From an uncultured Clostridium sp. (GTDB taxonomy: Bacteria; Cyanobacteriota; Vampirovibrionia; Gastranaerophilales; Gastranaerophilaceae), in the NCBI GenBank assembly GCA_905212085.1, contig CAJMDF010000003.1:15276-79275 (forward strand): DNA of 64,000 bases. Reading direction: 5' to 3'. The translations under genes and the position numbers were made by a program. A model generated the notes under the pieces. It saw only the letters and a program-made list of their open reading frames with translations, searched no databases and had not been told where the DNA came from. Positions 52,532-60,617 of this stretch are shown here, piece after piece; the first letter of the stretch is position 1, and every line of letters begins with the position of its first letter.

Positions 52532-53143
52532 ATGCGTAAAAATGAAAGAGTTTTTTTAGGTGTAACTGCAGTAATAATGGTCGCTGTATGTTGTATTTTA
52601 GGCTTGAGAATGCTATATCATAGTGATGAAAATGTTTCAGGCCCTTTGACTCCGATATCTGAATCTAAAATTCCTGATGAAAATACAGAGGCACCAAAAG
52701 TTGCAAAACCTGTTGAAAAAGTATATGTAAATGTGTTTTTCATCGGTCAAAATTCTAATAAAGAAGAGGTCTATAGAGCTGTTAATAGAGAGTATGATAA
52801 AGATATCGATGGCTCAAAATTGAAATTTGCAATAAATGCTTTAGTTTCAGGACCTACTGCTTATGAAAAGTCTAAAGGTGTGTATTCTGAAATCCCTGCA
52901 GGTACAAGAATTATAGCTATAAATGAATCGTCTGATAAAGTTATAATTAATTTGAATTCCGCATTTGAAAACGGTGGCGGTACAGACAGTTTGTATAAAA
53001 GATTAAATCAGCTGATAAAGACTGCAAAAAGAAATACAAATAAGCCTGTGTATCTTTATATTGAAGGTAATAAAGCAGAAGTTATAGGCGGAGAGGGTAT
53101 TATGATTACTCAACCCTTGAATGAAAATTCTTTGGATGGTTAA
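52532..53143 (+). CDS. GerMN-domain protein, membrane-anchored
   Basis: This 203-residue protein has an N-terminal membrane segment (L-G-V-T-A-V-I-M-V-A-V-C-C-I-L). A P/E-rich linker follows. The GerMN (sporulation/spore germination) domain occupies ~70-195: K-V-Y-V-N-V-F-F-I-G, A-I-N-A-L-V-S-G-P-T-A-Y-E and V-I-I-N-L-N-S-A-F. This domain is not limited to spore formers. It lies 4 bases after the LmeA-like gene and is probably in the same transcript. Confidence 0.8.
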   Translation: MRKNERVFLGVTAVIMVAVCCILGLRMLYHSDENVSGPLTPISESKIPDENTEAPKVAKPVEKVYVNVFFIGQNSNKEEVYRAVNREYDKDIDGSKLKFAINALVSGPTAYEKSKGVYSEIPAGTRIIAINESSDKVIINLNSAFENGGGTDSLYKRLNQLIKTAKRNTNKPVYLYIEGNKAEVIGGEGIMITQPLNENSLDG

Positions 53144-53150
53144 GACAATA

Positions 53151-53420
53151 ATGGCAGAAAAAGATTTAGATTATTACCTCAATTTAAATTGGACATTAAT
53201 TGAAGGCATTGATAAAGATTTTGATGGAAATCCTTATCATTATATTGAGATAAAGGAAATCCCAAGTTTTTTATTTTGTGCCAAAACAGCCGAAAAAGCT
53301 CGAGCAAATTACAAACAACAATTAAAATGGACTTTGCAGGTTATGCTAGAAAGCGGAGAACACATAATAGAGCCAGGGGAAGATGACGATGAAATTGATT
53401 GGGAAAGTATTTGCCCTTAG
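53151..53420 (+). CDS. HicB-like protein
   Basis: This protein of 89 residues from the ATG at 53151 (M-A-E-K-D-L-D-Y-Y-L) has the HicB pattern: Y-H-Y-I-E-I-K-E-I-P-S-F-L-F-C-A-K-T-A-E-K-A. HicB proteins are antitoxins with a partial RNase H fold. No hicA toxin gene is beside it, so it could be an orphan or a regulator. The ribosome site is weak, and its end overlaps the convergent GntR gene by 4 bases. Confidence 0.6.
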   Translation: MAEKDLDYYLNLNWTLIEGIDKDFDGNPYHYIEIKEIPSFLFCAKTAEKARANYKQQLKWTLQVMLESGEHIIEPGEDDDEIDWESICP

Positions 53421-54562
53421 TTCTTGTAAACTTCTGCATATTTAGGGTTAACTGCTAACCATTTAAATGTTTGTTCATCTGTTTCCGGAATATCAATTAC
53501 AAATGTTCCTCCGTAGCGTCCGCGTGAAAAAGCAAGGTAGCCTTCTTTTGCTAAGTTATGAAAAGCTTTTCTTATTGTATTTGGACTAAGATCTAATTGT
53601 TTTGATAATTCTATTATTGAAGGTAGCTTTTGCCCAATTTCATAATTTTCTGCAATCATTTTCTTTATATGATTTTGTGTTTTTTCGTAGTAATAAAAAG
53701 CAGTTTCTGCAGCTGGTGCAAATATTGATGTTTCCTTCTTCATTGGAATGTTAGTATCATTTGGCATTTTTATTACAGTAGTGCCGTAGCGTCCTCGTCT
53801 GGCAAGAAGAATGCCATTATTAATTAAACTTTTTAAAGCATCGTGTATAGTTTTTATGCTCACTGATAATTCTTTAGAAAGTTGTGAGTGGGCAGGAATT
53901 TTATCTCCGATTTTTAAGTTTTTTATTATGTAATTTTTCAAATCTTCTTCAACTTTTTTTACAAGAGTATTATTTTCATCAATAGAATTTTGGACTGTAA
54001 AATCTATTGATTTTATAACCCAACCTGTTTCATTTGATTTTTTTAATTTATGTTCGATTATATTTATAGTTCCAAGATATTCAAGAGCAAGTCTTGTTGT
54101 ATTAGTAGAACAACCAATTTGTGAAGATATTTGTCTGGATGACGGTAAAAATTGTCCTATTGTATATCTTTTTTCTAAAATATAATTTTTAATTGCATTT
54201 ATTGCGAGTTCTCTTTTTGAGGTGAGTTTTCTAATACAGCTGTCTGTGTTATTTCTGTCGCGAATTATAGTTCCGATACACTGTTTTGATTCTACGTATC
54301 CATTATCTTCAATGTATCTCAATGCATTTTGAATGGTTCCTATACTTACTCCTAACATATATGCAAGTTCAGGTTTTGAAGGTAGCAGTGTATTAGGTTT
54401 GACTGATTTATCATTGTCAATCCAATGCATAAGCCATTTTGCAATTGCAATAGCTTTTGATTCTTCTATATTCTTCAAATCAGGTAATGCAAAATTTATT
54501 TCACTCGTTTTAATTTGTTTTAATTTTGATTTTTGTGGAAGAATATATTTGATATTTTTCAT
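53417..54562 (-). CDS. transcription regulator with four tandem GntR-type winged helices
   Basis: This 381-residue protein from M-K-N-I-K-Y (GAGGT upstream; an ATG 15 bases earlier is less likely) contains four GntR-like domains at about 37-101, 117-184, 201-264 and 290-356. Each has the L-P-S-x-x-E/Q-L/I-(S/A) helix, a recognition helix (S-I-G-T-I-Q-N-A-L-R, S-T-N-T-T-R-L-A-L, S-I-K-T-I-H-D-A-L and S-P-N-T-I-R-K-A-F), and a wing; domains 3 and 4 share the wing R-R-G-R-Y-G-T-T-V / S-R-G-R-Y-G-G-T-F. No effector or aminotransferase domain is present. Such architecture could bind repeated sites or bridge DNA. Targets are not known. Confidence 0.83.
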   Translation of the reverse strand: MKNIKYILPQKSKLKQIKTSEINFALPDLKNIEESKAIAIAKWLMHWIDNDKSVKPNTLLPSKPELAYMLGVSIGTIQNALRYIEDNGYVESKQCIGTIIRDRNNTDSCIRKLTSKRELAINAIKNYILEKRYTIGQFLPSSRQISSQIGCSTNTTRLALEYLGTINIIEHKLKKSNETGWVIKSIDFTVQNSIDENNTLVKKVEEDLKNYIIKNLKIGDKIPAHSQLSKELSVSIKTIHDALKSLINNGILLARRGRYGTTVIKMPNDTNIPMKKETSIFAPAAETAFYYYEKTQNHIKKMIAENYEIGQKLPSIIELSKQLDLSPNTIRKAFHNLAKEGYLAFSRGRYGGTFVIDIPETDEQTFKWLAVNPKYAEVYKN

Positions 54563-54642
54563 ACACACATACCTCATTGCTAATAGTACACTATTTGTAA
54601 AAAAACATCAAATATTTTTTTGCTAGTTTGTGAAGAAAAATT

Positions 54643-54673
54643 AAAAAACCACGAATAATTTTCGTGGTTTTTT
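54643..54673 (-). terminator. terminator after the RHH gene
   Basis: AAAAAACCACGAA-TAATT-TTCGTGGTTTTTT has a 13-bp stem and strong T run on the minus strand. Confidence 0.85.
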
Positions 54674-54680
54674 GTGAAAT

Positions 54681-54869
54681 TTACTCAAGTAACGATTCTA
54701 ACAGTTCTGCATTTCTTGCAGATGTTGTTGATTCTCGAACTTTTTGTTTGTAAATGTAAGTTCGCAAAGCTTCTCTAATCAATTCACTTCTTGAACGATT
54801 TTCTCCGTCTGCTACTTGATCGATTTTTTGCAAAAATTCTTCAGGCATTGAAATTAATACTCGAGCCAT
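54681..54869 (-). CDS. ribbon-helix-helix (CopG/MetJ-type) DNA-binding protein
   Basis: This 62-residue protein has a beta strand (R-V-L-I-S-M-P) and then helices E-F-L-Q-K-I-D-Q-V-A and R-S-E-L-I-R-E-A-L-R-T-Y-I, the RHH fold seen in CopG repressors and many antitoxins. No partner toxin gene is adjacent. AAGGAGA precedes the ATG. It probably acts as a dimeric repressor, possibly of its own gene. Confidence 0.83.
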   Translation of the reverse strand: MARVLISMPEEFLQKIDQVADGENRSRSELIREALRTYIYKQKVRESTTSARNAELLESLLE

Positions 54870-55111
54870 ATATTCTCCTTTTCTTCATGTGGATATTTTT
54901 CTCTATATTTTTATAAAAACAATTTTGTATAAAAAAGTGCTAAACTTTATACAAAAAATATATATTTTTTTTGAAAGTATTGATATAATGAGGTTTTAAG
55001 CATGTTTTAAAACTTAATAAAACTTAGTATTTCACTTTTTATATTTAATAAATTGACTTTACTTTATTGCGGGTTTGCGCTAGTATAAGGAAAAAGAGGT
55101 ATCCTAAGGAC

Positions 55112-55822
55112 ATGAAATATAAACGTATATTATTAAAAATAAGCGGAGAGGCATTACTTGGCGATCAACAATTCGGAATTGATCAAAAGCCTGTCAAAAA
55201 AATTGCAGAAGAAATTCAAAAAGCTAGAGAATTAGGCGCAGAAATTGCAGTAGTTGTCGGTGGGGGCAACATTTTCAGAGGAATGAAAAATAGCGCAAAA
55301 TTAGGTATGGATCAAGCTTCCGGAGATTATGTAGGAATGCTTGCTACTGTAATGAATGCTATTGCATTGCAAAGTGCATTAAATCAAATGAAAATTCCTT
55401 GTAGAGTCCAAAGTGCAATTGCTATGAATCAAATTGCTGAGCCATATATAAGACATAGAGCAATCAGGCATTTGGAAAAAGGTAGAGTCGTTATATTCGC
55501 GGCAGGTACAGGAAACCCATTTTTTACAACTGATACAGCAGCAGCTTTAAGGGCATCTGAAATTAATGCCGAAGCAATGTTAATGGCTAAAAATGGTGTT
55601 GATGGCGTGTATACAGATGACCCTAAAACTAATCCAAATGCGAAAAAACTAGAAAAAATTACATATGATGATATTATTGTAAATGGTTTGAAAGTTATGG
55701 ATACATCTGCTTGCGCATTATGTAAACAAAACAATATTCCTATTGTAGTATTTGATTTTGATGCTGAAAACGGTATTGTTGATATATTAAATAATAAAGA
55801 AATTGGAACATATATAAGTTAA
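55112..55822 (+). CDS. pyrH: uridylate kinase
   Basis: This 236-residue hexameric enzyme phosphorylates UMP to UDP. It begins K-Y-K-R-I-L-L-K-I-S-G-E-A-L-L-G, has V-V-V-G-G-G-N-I-F-R-G (~50) and F-A-A-G-T-G-N-P-F-F-T-T-D-T-A-A (~135), then D-G-V-Y-T-D-D-P. The start is the ATG with AAGGA 3 bases before; an in-frame ATG 45 bases upstream lacks a ribosome site. It leads the pyrH-frr-cdsA-rnc-rpe operon. Confidence 0.96.
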   Translation: MKYKRILLKISGEALLGDQQFGIDQKPVKKIAEEIQKARELGAEIAVVVGGGNIFRGMKNSAKLGMDQASGDYVGMLATVMNAIALQSALNQMKIPCRVQSAIAMNQIAEPYIRHRAIRHLEKGRVVIFAAGTGNPFFTTDTAAALRASEINAEAMLMAKNGVDGVYTDDPKTNPNAKKLEKITYDDIIVNGLKVMDTSACALCKQNNIPIVVFDFDAENGIVDILNNKEIGTYIS

Positions 55823-55847
55823 ATAGTTATAAAGAAAGGGTAAAAAA

Positions 55848-56408
55848 ATGTCTTTAGATGAGCTGTTTTTGTTCGGTGAAGAAAAAATGGAAAAAGCAAT
55901 TACTCAATTGCACAGAGAATTTGGCTCTATTCGTTCAGGAAGAGCTAATCCAATGATTTTGGATAAAGTTCTTGTAGATTACTATGGAGCACCTACTCCA
56001 TTAAGACAAATGTCACAAGTTACAGTACAAGATGGGACAACTCTTGTAATTACTCCTTATGACAAATCAACTTTAAAAGAAATTGAAAAGGCAATTATCA
56101 AAGCTGAAATTGGTATTACTCCAAACAGCGACGGTATTTGTATTAGATTACCTTTCCCTCCTTTAACAGAAGAAAGAAGAAAAGAAATTGTTAAAGATGT
56201 TAAAAAAATCGGTGAAGATTCAAAAGTCGCAATCAGAAATATTCGTCGTGATATGACTGATGATTTGAAAAAACTTGAAAAAAGTGAAAATCTTCCTGAA
56301 GATACAGTAAAAGATAATCAAGATAAAATTCAAAAATTAACAGATAAATATACTGGTATTATTGATAAAGCAGTATCAGAAAAAGAAAAAGAGGTTATGA
56401 CAGTATAA
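55848..56408 (+). CDS. frr: ribosome recycling factor
   Basis: This 186-residue factor splits post-termination ribosomes with EF-G. Family marks are R-S-G-R-A-N-P-M-I-L-D (~32), V-D-Y-Y-G-A-P-T-P-L (~45) and R-L-P-F-P-P-L-T-E-E-R-R (~108). The C-terminal helices have R-R-D-x-x-D-D-L-K-K. GAAAGGG precedes the ATG. It comes 25 bases after pyrH and its stop overlaps the cdsA start. Confidence 0.96.
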   Translation: MSLDELFLFGEEKMEKAITQLHREFGSIRSGRANPMILDKVLVDYYGAPTPLRQMSQVTVQDGTTLVITPYDKSTLKEIEKAIIKAEIGITPNSDGICIRLPFPPLTEERRKEIVKDVKKIGEDSKVAIRNIRRDMTDDLKKLEKSENLPEDTVKDNQDKIQKLTDKYTGIIDKAVSEKEKEVMTV

Positions 56409-57283
56409 TGGAACAAACACAAGGCTTGAATAAAAACGCTACAAGAATGCTTACAGGCTTTATAATGGGAACTATATCGATGGGTTGTATTATGCTCGGA
56501 GGTATTCCGTTATTACTGTTTTTGACAATAGTTATATTTTTTGCATCAAAAGAGTATGTGAAAATTCTTGAGCATAAAGGTTTTTATCCAAGCCTTAAAA
56601 TTATACTGGTAGCTGAAGCTTTACTTGCTATAATTACATTTTTTGATAGATCTGAATATGTTGCATTAGCTCTTACTTTATGTACTTTTGCTGCATTTAT
56701 GTGGGTTTTATTTAGAGGAAGACAACCTTACATTGCAAATGTATCTACAACTATATTAGGATTTGTATATTGTGGGTATTTCCCTTTGCATTTACAGCTT
56801 TTGAGAGATATTCATTCTGCTACTTATAATGACGGGTTAGGTTTTGTTGTTATGATGTTTACTTCAATTCTTTTAACTGATATCGGTTGTTATTATGCAG
56901 GAACTAAATTCGGAAAACATAAATTAGCTCCTGTAATAAGTCCTAATAAAACGATTGAAGGCTCTATTGGAGGTGCAATATCTGCAATAATCGGAGCTTT
57001 AATAGTTGGAACATTTATTAGTTTATGTTTTGTCGAAGTAAAATGGTATATCTCATTCTTTGTAGGTCTAATTTGTACAATATTTGCTCAAATTGGTGAT
57101 TTATGTGAATCACTTATAAAACGTGATGCAGGGGTAAAAGATTCAGGAAATTCATTACCTGGGCATGGCGGATTTTTAGACAGAGCTGACAGTTTTGTAT
57201 TTACAATCCCTGTAATGTATTATTTCTGCAAATATTTTGTATTCTCACACGATATTATAAATTATATTAAAGGTTTGTTTTAA
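56408..57283 (+). CDS. cdsA: phosphatidate cytidylyltransferase
   Basis: This 291-residue inner-membrane enzyme makes CDP-diacylglycerol from phosphatidate and CTP. The family signature is L-I-K-R-D-A-G-V-K-D-S-G and then L-P-G-H-G-G-F-L-D-R-A-D-S near residue 250, with S-P-N-K-T-I-E-G-S-I-G-G earlier. About eight membrane helices are seen. It overlaps the preceding and following genes by one base each (ATG inside stop). Confidence 0.94.
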   Translation: MEQTQGLNKNATRMLTGFIMGTISMGCIMLGGIPLLLFLTIVIFFASKEYVKILEHKGFYPSLKIILVAEALLAIITFFDRSEYVALALTLCTFAAFMWVLFRGRQPYIANVSTTILGFVYCGYFPLHLQLLRDIHSATYNDGLGFVVMMFTSILLTDIGCYYAGTKFGKHKLAPVISPNKTIEGSIGGAISAIIGALIVGTFISLCFVEVKWYISFFVGLICTIFAQIGDLCESLIKRDAGVKDSGNSLPGHGGFLDRADSFVFTIPVMYYFCKYFVFSHDIINYIKGLF

Positions 57284-57966
57284 TGGATAAATTAGAAGAA
57301 ATTTACGGTATAAAAATTGATAATCCCGTTTTTTTCAAAAGAGCTTTAACTCATCCTTCGTATACAAAAGAAAAAGAAATTCCTTATGTTGAGAACTACG
57401 AAAGATTAGAATTTTTAGGTGATGCAGTCTTAAAACTTATTACATCTCAAATTTTGTATGAGCGCTATCCTGATTATACGGAAGGAAATTTATCCAAAAT
57501 ACGTTCTATAGTAGTATCAGATAGTACATTATCAAAAATTGCACATGATATCGGTTTATGCGAATTAATTATAATGGCAAGGCATGAGGCAAAACAAGGT
57601 CTTGCAAATTTGGAATCTGTTTGTGCTTGTGCTTTTGAAGCTGTTTTAGGAGCTTATTATCTTGATAATAAATTAAAAAAATTAATCCCATTTTTGAAAA
57701 AAGTTTTGATACCTTATATTGAAGAGGTTGATGCAAATTTTGAGAAATATAATTCAAAGGCAATTTTACAAGAATATACTCAATCAATAGACAAACAGAC
57801 TCCTGTGTATAGTTTGGTAAACCAAACCGGTCCGGATCATAATAAAACTTTTGAAGTAGAAGTGGCATATCAAGGTAAAGTTATTGCAAAAGGTATAGGA
57901 AAAACTAAAAAAGAAGCTGAACAGCATGCTGCATATGAGGCTTGTAAAATATTAGGAGCAATATAA
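57283..57966 (+). CDS. rnc: ribonuclease III
   Basis: This 227-residue double-strand RNA endonuclease processes rRNA. The signature N-Y-E-R-L-E-F-L-G-D-A-V-L (~39-51) carries catalytic Glu and Asp. E-A-V-L-G-A-Y-Y-L-D has the second acidic pair. The C-terminal dsRNA-binding domain has Y-S-L-V-N-Q-T-G-P-D-H and K-K-E-A-E-Q-H-A-A. It overlaps its neighbours by one base at each end. Confidence 0.96.
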   Translation: MDKLEEIYGIKIDNPVFFKRALTHPSYTKEKEIPYVENYERLEFLGDAVLKLITSQILYERYPDYTEGNLSKIRSIVVSDSTLSKIAHDIGLCELIIMARHEAKQGLANLESVCACAFEAVLGAYYLDNKLKKLIPFLKKVLIPYIEEVDANFEKYNSKAILQEYTQSIDKQTPVYSLVNQTGPDHNKTFEVEVAYQGKVIAKGIGKTKKEAEQHAAYEACKILGAI

Positions 57967-58604
57967 TGTCAAAAATATTTGTATCACCCTCAATTTTGTC
58001 AGCAGACTTTGCAAATTTAGCACGAGATATCAAGCTTGTAGAAAATGCCGGGGCTGATTGGGTTCATGTAGATGTTATGGATGGGCATTTCGTTCCGAAT
58101 ATTACAATAGGTGTTCCTGTTGTTGCATCTATACGCAAAGTTACAAATTTAAAATTAGATGTGCATTTAATGATTGAGAATCCTGAAAAATATATTGAAG
58201 CATTTGCAAAAGCAGGTGCAGATATTTTAACATTTCATTATGAAGCAGTAAAAGATGTAAGTGGAATAATTAAATTGATAAAGTCTTTTGGTGTAAAAGC
58301 TGGGATGTCTATTAAGCCAAAAACATCTGCAGATTTAGTATTACCTTATTTAAAAGATTTGGATTTACTGCTCGTAATGACAGTTGAACCGGGGTTTGGC
58401 GGGCAAAAATTTATGAATGATTGTGCAGATAAAATTCCCGTAATCAAAAAGAATGCAAATGAAAATTTAATTATTCAAGTAGATGGGGGAATAAATGCTG
58501 AAACAGCAAGAATTTGCACGTCATATGGTGCAAATTCTTTAGTTGCCGGAAATTATATTTATAAGTCTACTGATATAAAATCAGCTATCAAATCTTTACT
58601 CTAA
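57966..58604 (+). CDS. rpe: ribulose-phosphate 3-epimerase
   Basis: This 212-residue TIM-barrel enzyme interconverts ribulose-5-phosphate and xylulose-5-phosphate. It begins S-P-S-I-L-S-A-D-F-A-N-L and has V-H-V-D-V-M-D-G-H-F-V-P-N-I, L-D-V-H-L-M-I-E-N-P, T-V-E-P-G-F-G-G-Q-K-F and V-D-G-G-I-N-A-E-T-A. Metal-binding His and Asp residues are all present. Its stop overlaps by 9 bases the end of the convergent unknown gene. Confidence 0.96.
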   Translation: MSKIFVSPSILSADFANLARDIKLVENAGADWVHVDVMDGHFVPNITIGVPVVASIRKVTNLKLDVHLMIENPEKYIEAFAKAGADILTFHYEAVKDVSGIIKLIKSFGVKAGMSIKPKTSADLVLPYLKDLDLLLVMTVEPGFGGQKFMNDCADKIPVIKKNANENLIIQVDGGINAETARICTSYGANSLVAGNYIYKSTDIKSAIKSLL

Positions 58605-59126
58605 TCCGCGTCTTGCTTTACGTTTTCTGATTTCTTCAGGATCTGTCGTAAGAGTTGGATCTGCCAGTGTTAGCTGTTGATTTTCTTCTTGCGCATTTTG
58701 TTCTTCTGTTACGCTAGGGCCAGTTTCTGCTGCAAATCCCGGTGTTGGGTTCATGAATATATTTTGATCTTGGGTTGTTTCTTGTCCTAGTTCTTCAGGT
58801 CTGTCAACATCTCTTACAGCTCCTGGTTCTTCTGTTTGGGTAGGAGCTTGTGCATTTTCTGCCTCAGGATTTAAAAGTGCCTGAGCTTCTTCATCAAGTC
58901 CGAGTTTTGATAGCGCATCAATACCTACGTCCCCATCAACTTGTTCATATGTTACATCATCCGGAATTTTTGAAAATGCTGCCATTTGTTGTGCCCAGCT
59001 TACAATTTCGGCAGGAATTTCTTCTCCGTTACCTTCTTCCTTTATAATTTCCTGTGCGGTTAGTTTTTTCCATTTTGATATATCTATACCTGTTGTTGAA
59101 CCTGTTACACTAATTGGGTCTGCCAT
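58596..59126 (-). CDS. acidic uncharacterised protein behind a sigma-28-like promoter
   Basis: This 176-residue protein is acidic (E-E-G-N-G-E-E, E-A-E-N-A-Q-A-P-T-Q-T-E-E). It has Q/E/T/P-rich low-complexity in the second half and a basic end (R-K-R-K-A-R-R-G-L-E). It begins A-D-P-I-S-V-T-G-S-T-T-G-I-D. No signal peptide, membrane segment or known domain is visible. AAGGAGA is before the ATG. A TAAAGATT-N12-TCCGTTAA element ends 28 bases upstream, the same type as before the 29827 and 60422 genes. It may encode a secreted or regulatory component of that regulon (inference). Confidence 0.68.
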   Translation of the reverse strand: MADPISVTGSTTGIDISKWKKLTAQEIIKEEGNGEEIPAEIVSWAQQMAAFSKIPDDVTYEQVDGDVGIDALSKLGLDEEAQALLNPEAENAQAPTQTEEPGAVRDVDRPEELGQETTQDQNIFMNPTPGFAAETGPSVTEEQNAQEENQQLTLADPTLTTDPEEIRKRKARRGLE

Positions 59127-59154
59127 TAATTTTCTCCTTTCTAATTTAATTAAA

Positions 59155-59182
59155 TTAACGGAAAAATATAATAAAATCTTTA
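59155..59182 (-). promoter_or_regulatory. sigma-28 (FliA/SigD)-like promoter
   Basis: On the minus strand, TAAAGATT starts at 59182 and TCCGTTAA ends at 59155; from TAAA to TCCG there are 16 bases. The -10 is 28 bases before the ATG at 59126. Confidence 0.5.
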
Positions 59183-59304
59183 ATGAATGTTAAGTTATGT
59201 AACAAAATTTATATAACTTGAATATAAAAAGTCAATATTTTTTTATAAAAATTTTTTATATAAGTACGAGAGCAAAATAAAGAAAAAGAGAGGTTTTTAA
59301 GGCA

Positions 59305-59481
59305 ATGGCAACTATGCTTTTATTTTCTAATACAGTAACTGATACATATAAAGAAACTTCAGAAGCAGTTAATTCAATAGATTTAAATAAAAAACATGTT
59401 ATTAAAAAAACACTTGTAGATATGATGAAACAATCATTTTTCCATGGTGCAAGTCGTTTTGGAACTAATTTTATTGCTTAA
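59305..59481 (+). CDS. small protein of 58 residues, uncharacterised
   Basis: The frame runs ATG GCA ACT ATG to TAA and gives a 58-residue product beginning MATMLLFSNTVTD and ending F-G-T-N-F-I-A. It is helical with a basic centre (D-L-N-K-K-H-V-I-K-K-T-L). GAGAGG and AAGG lie upstream of the ATG and a strong terminator lies 57 bases downstream, so it looks like a complete gene unit. No family was recognised. Confidence 0.6.
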   Translation: MATMLLFSNTVTDTYKETSEAVNSIDLNKKHVIKKTLVDMMKQSFFHGASRFGTNFIA

Positions 59482-59537
59482 GTTGGAAAATCAATAGGAA
59501 GAATAGGAAATTAAATTTTAGGATAGGATGGAATAAT

Positions 59538-59568
59538 AAAAGACCGGTTAAAAATTTACCGGTCTTTT
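59538..59568. terminator. bidirectional terminator after the 58-residue gene
   Basis: AAAAGACCGGT pairs with ACCGGTCTTTT (11 bp) with T-rich flanks; it can also serve the minus-strand gene at 59575. Confidence 0.82.
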
Positions 59569-59574
59569 TATTAT

Positions 59575-59763
59575 TTAGAAATTTTCTCTTATTGTTTGTT
59601 GAGTTTGTTCTTTATTTTGTTTGTCAGCATCAAAGAATTTTTTAATTGTTTTTTCATTTCTAATAGCATTTTCAGCATTGTTTCCCATTTGAGTGAAATC
59701 TACATTAAAATATACCCAAACACCTCCAGCAATAAGAATTAAAAGAATAATCCATTTTAGCAT
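59575..59763 (-). CDS. small single-pass membrane protein
   Basis: This 62-residue protein has one N-terminal membrane helix (W-I-I-L-L-I-L-I-A-G-G-V-W-V-Y-F). A charged tail rich in N, K and Q follows (E-N-A-I-R-N-E-K-T-I-K-K-F-F). GAAAGG precedes the ATG and a terminator follows. No function can be given. Confidence 0.68.
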   Translation of the reverse strand: MLKWIILLILIAGGVWVYFNVDFTQMGNNAENAIRNEKTIKKFFDADKQNKEQTQQTIRENF

Positions 59764-59856
59764 AATTATATTACCTTTCTTTTATTACATCATGATAATT
59801 ATAATTTATATTACTATTATGTAATCAATTTATTGTAGTATTTTATTATAAAAAAG

Positions 59857-59883
59857 AAAAAGCACTTTAAAAAAGTGCTTTTT
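59857..59883. terminator. terminator after the 60422 gene
   Basis: AAAAAGCACTTT pairs with AAAGTGCTTTTT (12 bp), loop TAA(A). Confidence 0.82.
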
Positions 59884-59912
59884 GGCAAGTGTGGTATTGT
59901 GTATATAAATTA

Positions 59913-60422
59913 TTATGATAAGCCTAATGCTATTTTATTATTTGTAGATATCATGTTCATTGCTGAATACATACTGGATTGTGAATTTTGTAATGTTTCA
60001 TATCTGTCATCTAAGCTTGTCAGTTGTGATAAGTATGATGATAATTGAGAAAGAATTGCAGGATTATTTTCTGCATCCTCTAGCATTTCTTCTAATTCAG
60101 CACCGATATCATCTAAAATTTCTGTGACATCTGCATCACTTGCTACAGATACTCCTACTGATGATGCAAGAGCTTTTGCTTCTGACAATATTTCGCTTTC
60201 AGATGAATTTCCTTGTTGTTGGTTGTTTTGATTTTGTGAATTTTTTTCTGCTTCAGCTTGAGCAATTTTAGCTTTTGCTTCAGATTCCGTCATACCATCT
60301 GTCGCTGTAATCCCTAATGCTTCAAGTTTTGCTTTTGTTTCATTACTTAAAGATGATTTTTTAGTTGCAATTTCGCTTGCAGCTGTACTACCTGCATTGA
60401 CTGATGAAATTGATGTTGTCAT
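59913..60422 (-). CDS. Ser/Ala/Gln-rich helical protein behind a sigma-28-like promoter
   Basis: This 169-residue protein begins T-T-S-I-S-S-V-N-A-G-S-T-A-A-S and ends S-S-M-Y-S-A-M-N-M-I-S-T-N-N-K-I-A. It lacks a Sec signal, membrane helix or any Cys, is rich in S, A, Q and E, and has a low-complexity middle (S-Q-N-Q-N-N-Q-Q-Q-G-N). This composition is usual among flagellar-type and type III secreted proteins. GGAGGA gives a strong ribosome site. A TAAAGATT-N12-ACCGATAT element lies 60 bases upstream. Function unknown; export by a flagellar-type machine is inferred. Confidence 0.68.
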   Translation of the reverse strand: MTTSISSVNAGSTAASEIATKKSSLSNETKAKLEALGITATDGMTESEAKAKIAQAEAEKNSQNQNNQQQGNSSESEILSEAKALASSVGVSVASDADVTEILDDIGAELEEMLEDAENNPAILSQLSSYLSQLTSLDDRYETLQNSQSSMYSAMNMISTNNKIALGLS

Positions 60423-60482
60423 TCCTCCATCCTTTCTTTTTTTTTACTCTACTCTCTTAGAATTCTAAAAATACATATCTGC

Positions 60483-60510
60483 ATATCGGTCATTAATTTT
60501 AAAATCTTTA
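60483..60510 (-). promoter_or_regulatory. sigma-28 (FliA/SigD)-like promoter
   Basis: On the minus strand, TAAAGATT starts at 60510 and ACCGATAT ends at 60483 (GCCGATAT consensus with one change). From TAAA to ACCG there are 16 bases, as in the other two. Confidence 0.58.
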
Positions 60511-60544
60511 GAATTTAATCAGAAATATGAAGAAAAATTTACAT

Positions 60545-60558
60545 GTAGAATTTTCTAC
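60545..60558. promoter_or_regulatory. palindromic operator candidate of the first MarR gene
   Basis: GTAGAA-TT-TTCTAC is a perfect 6-2-6 palindrome just upstream of a TTGTCA (60565-60570)/TATTAT promoter and 60 bases before the MarR ATG. Confidence 0.5.
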
Positions 60559-60617
60559 GATTAGTTGTCAAATTTAATTCAAAATGTTATTATAATAAGA
60601 TTAATGAGGTGAATTGT

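Noticed and set aside
53151..54869. A HicA/HicB or CopG/toxin pair
   Set aside because: The HicB-like gene and the RHH gene are not next to any small toxin-like gene; the GntR-repeat gene lies between them.
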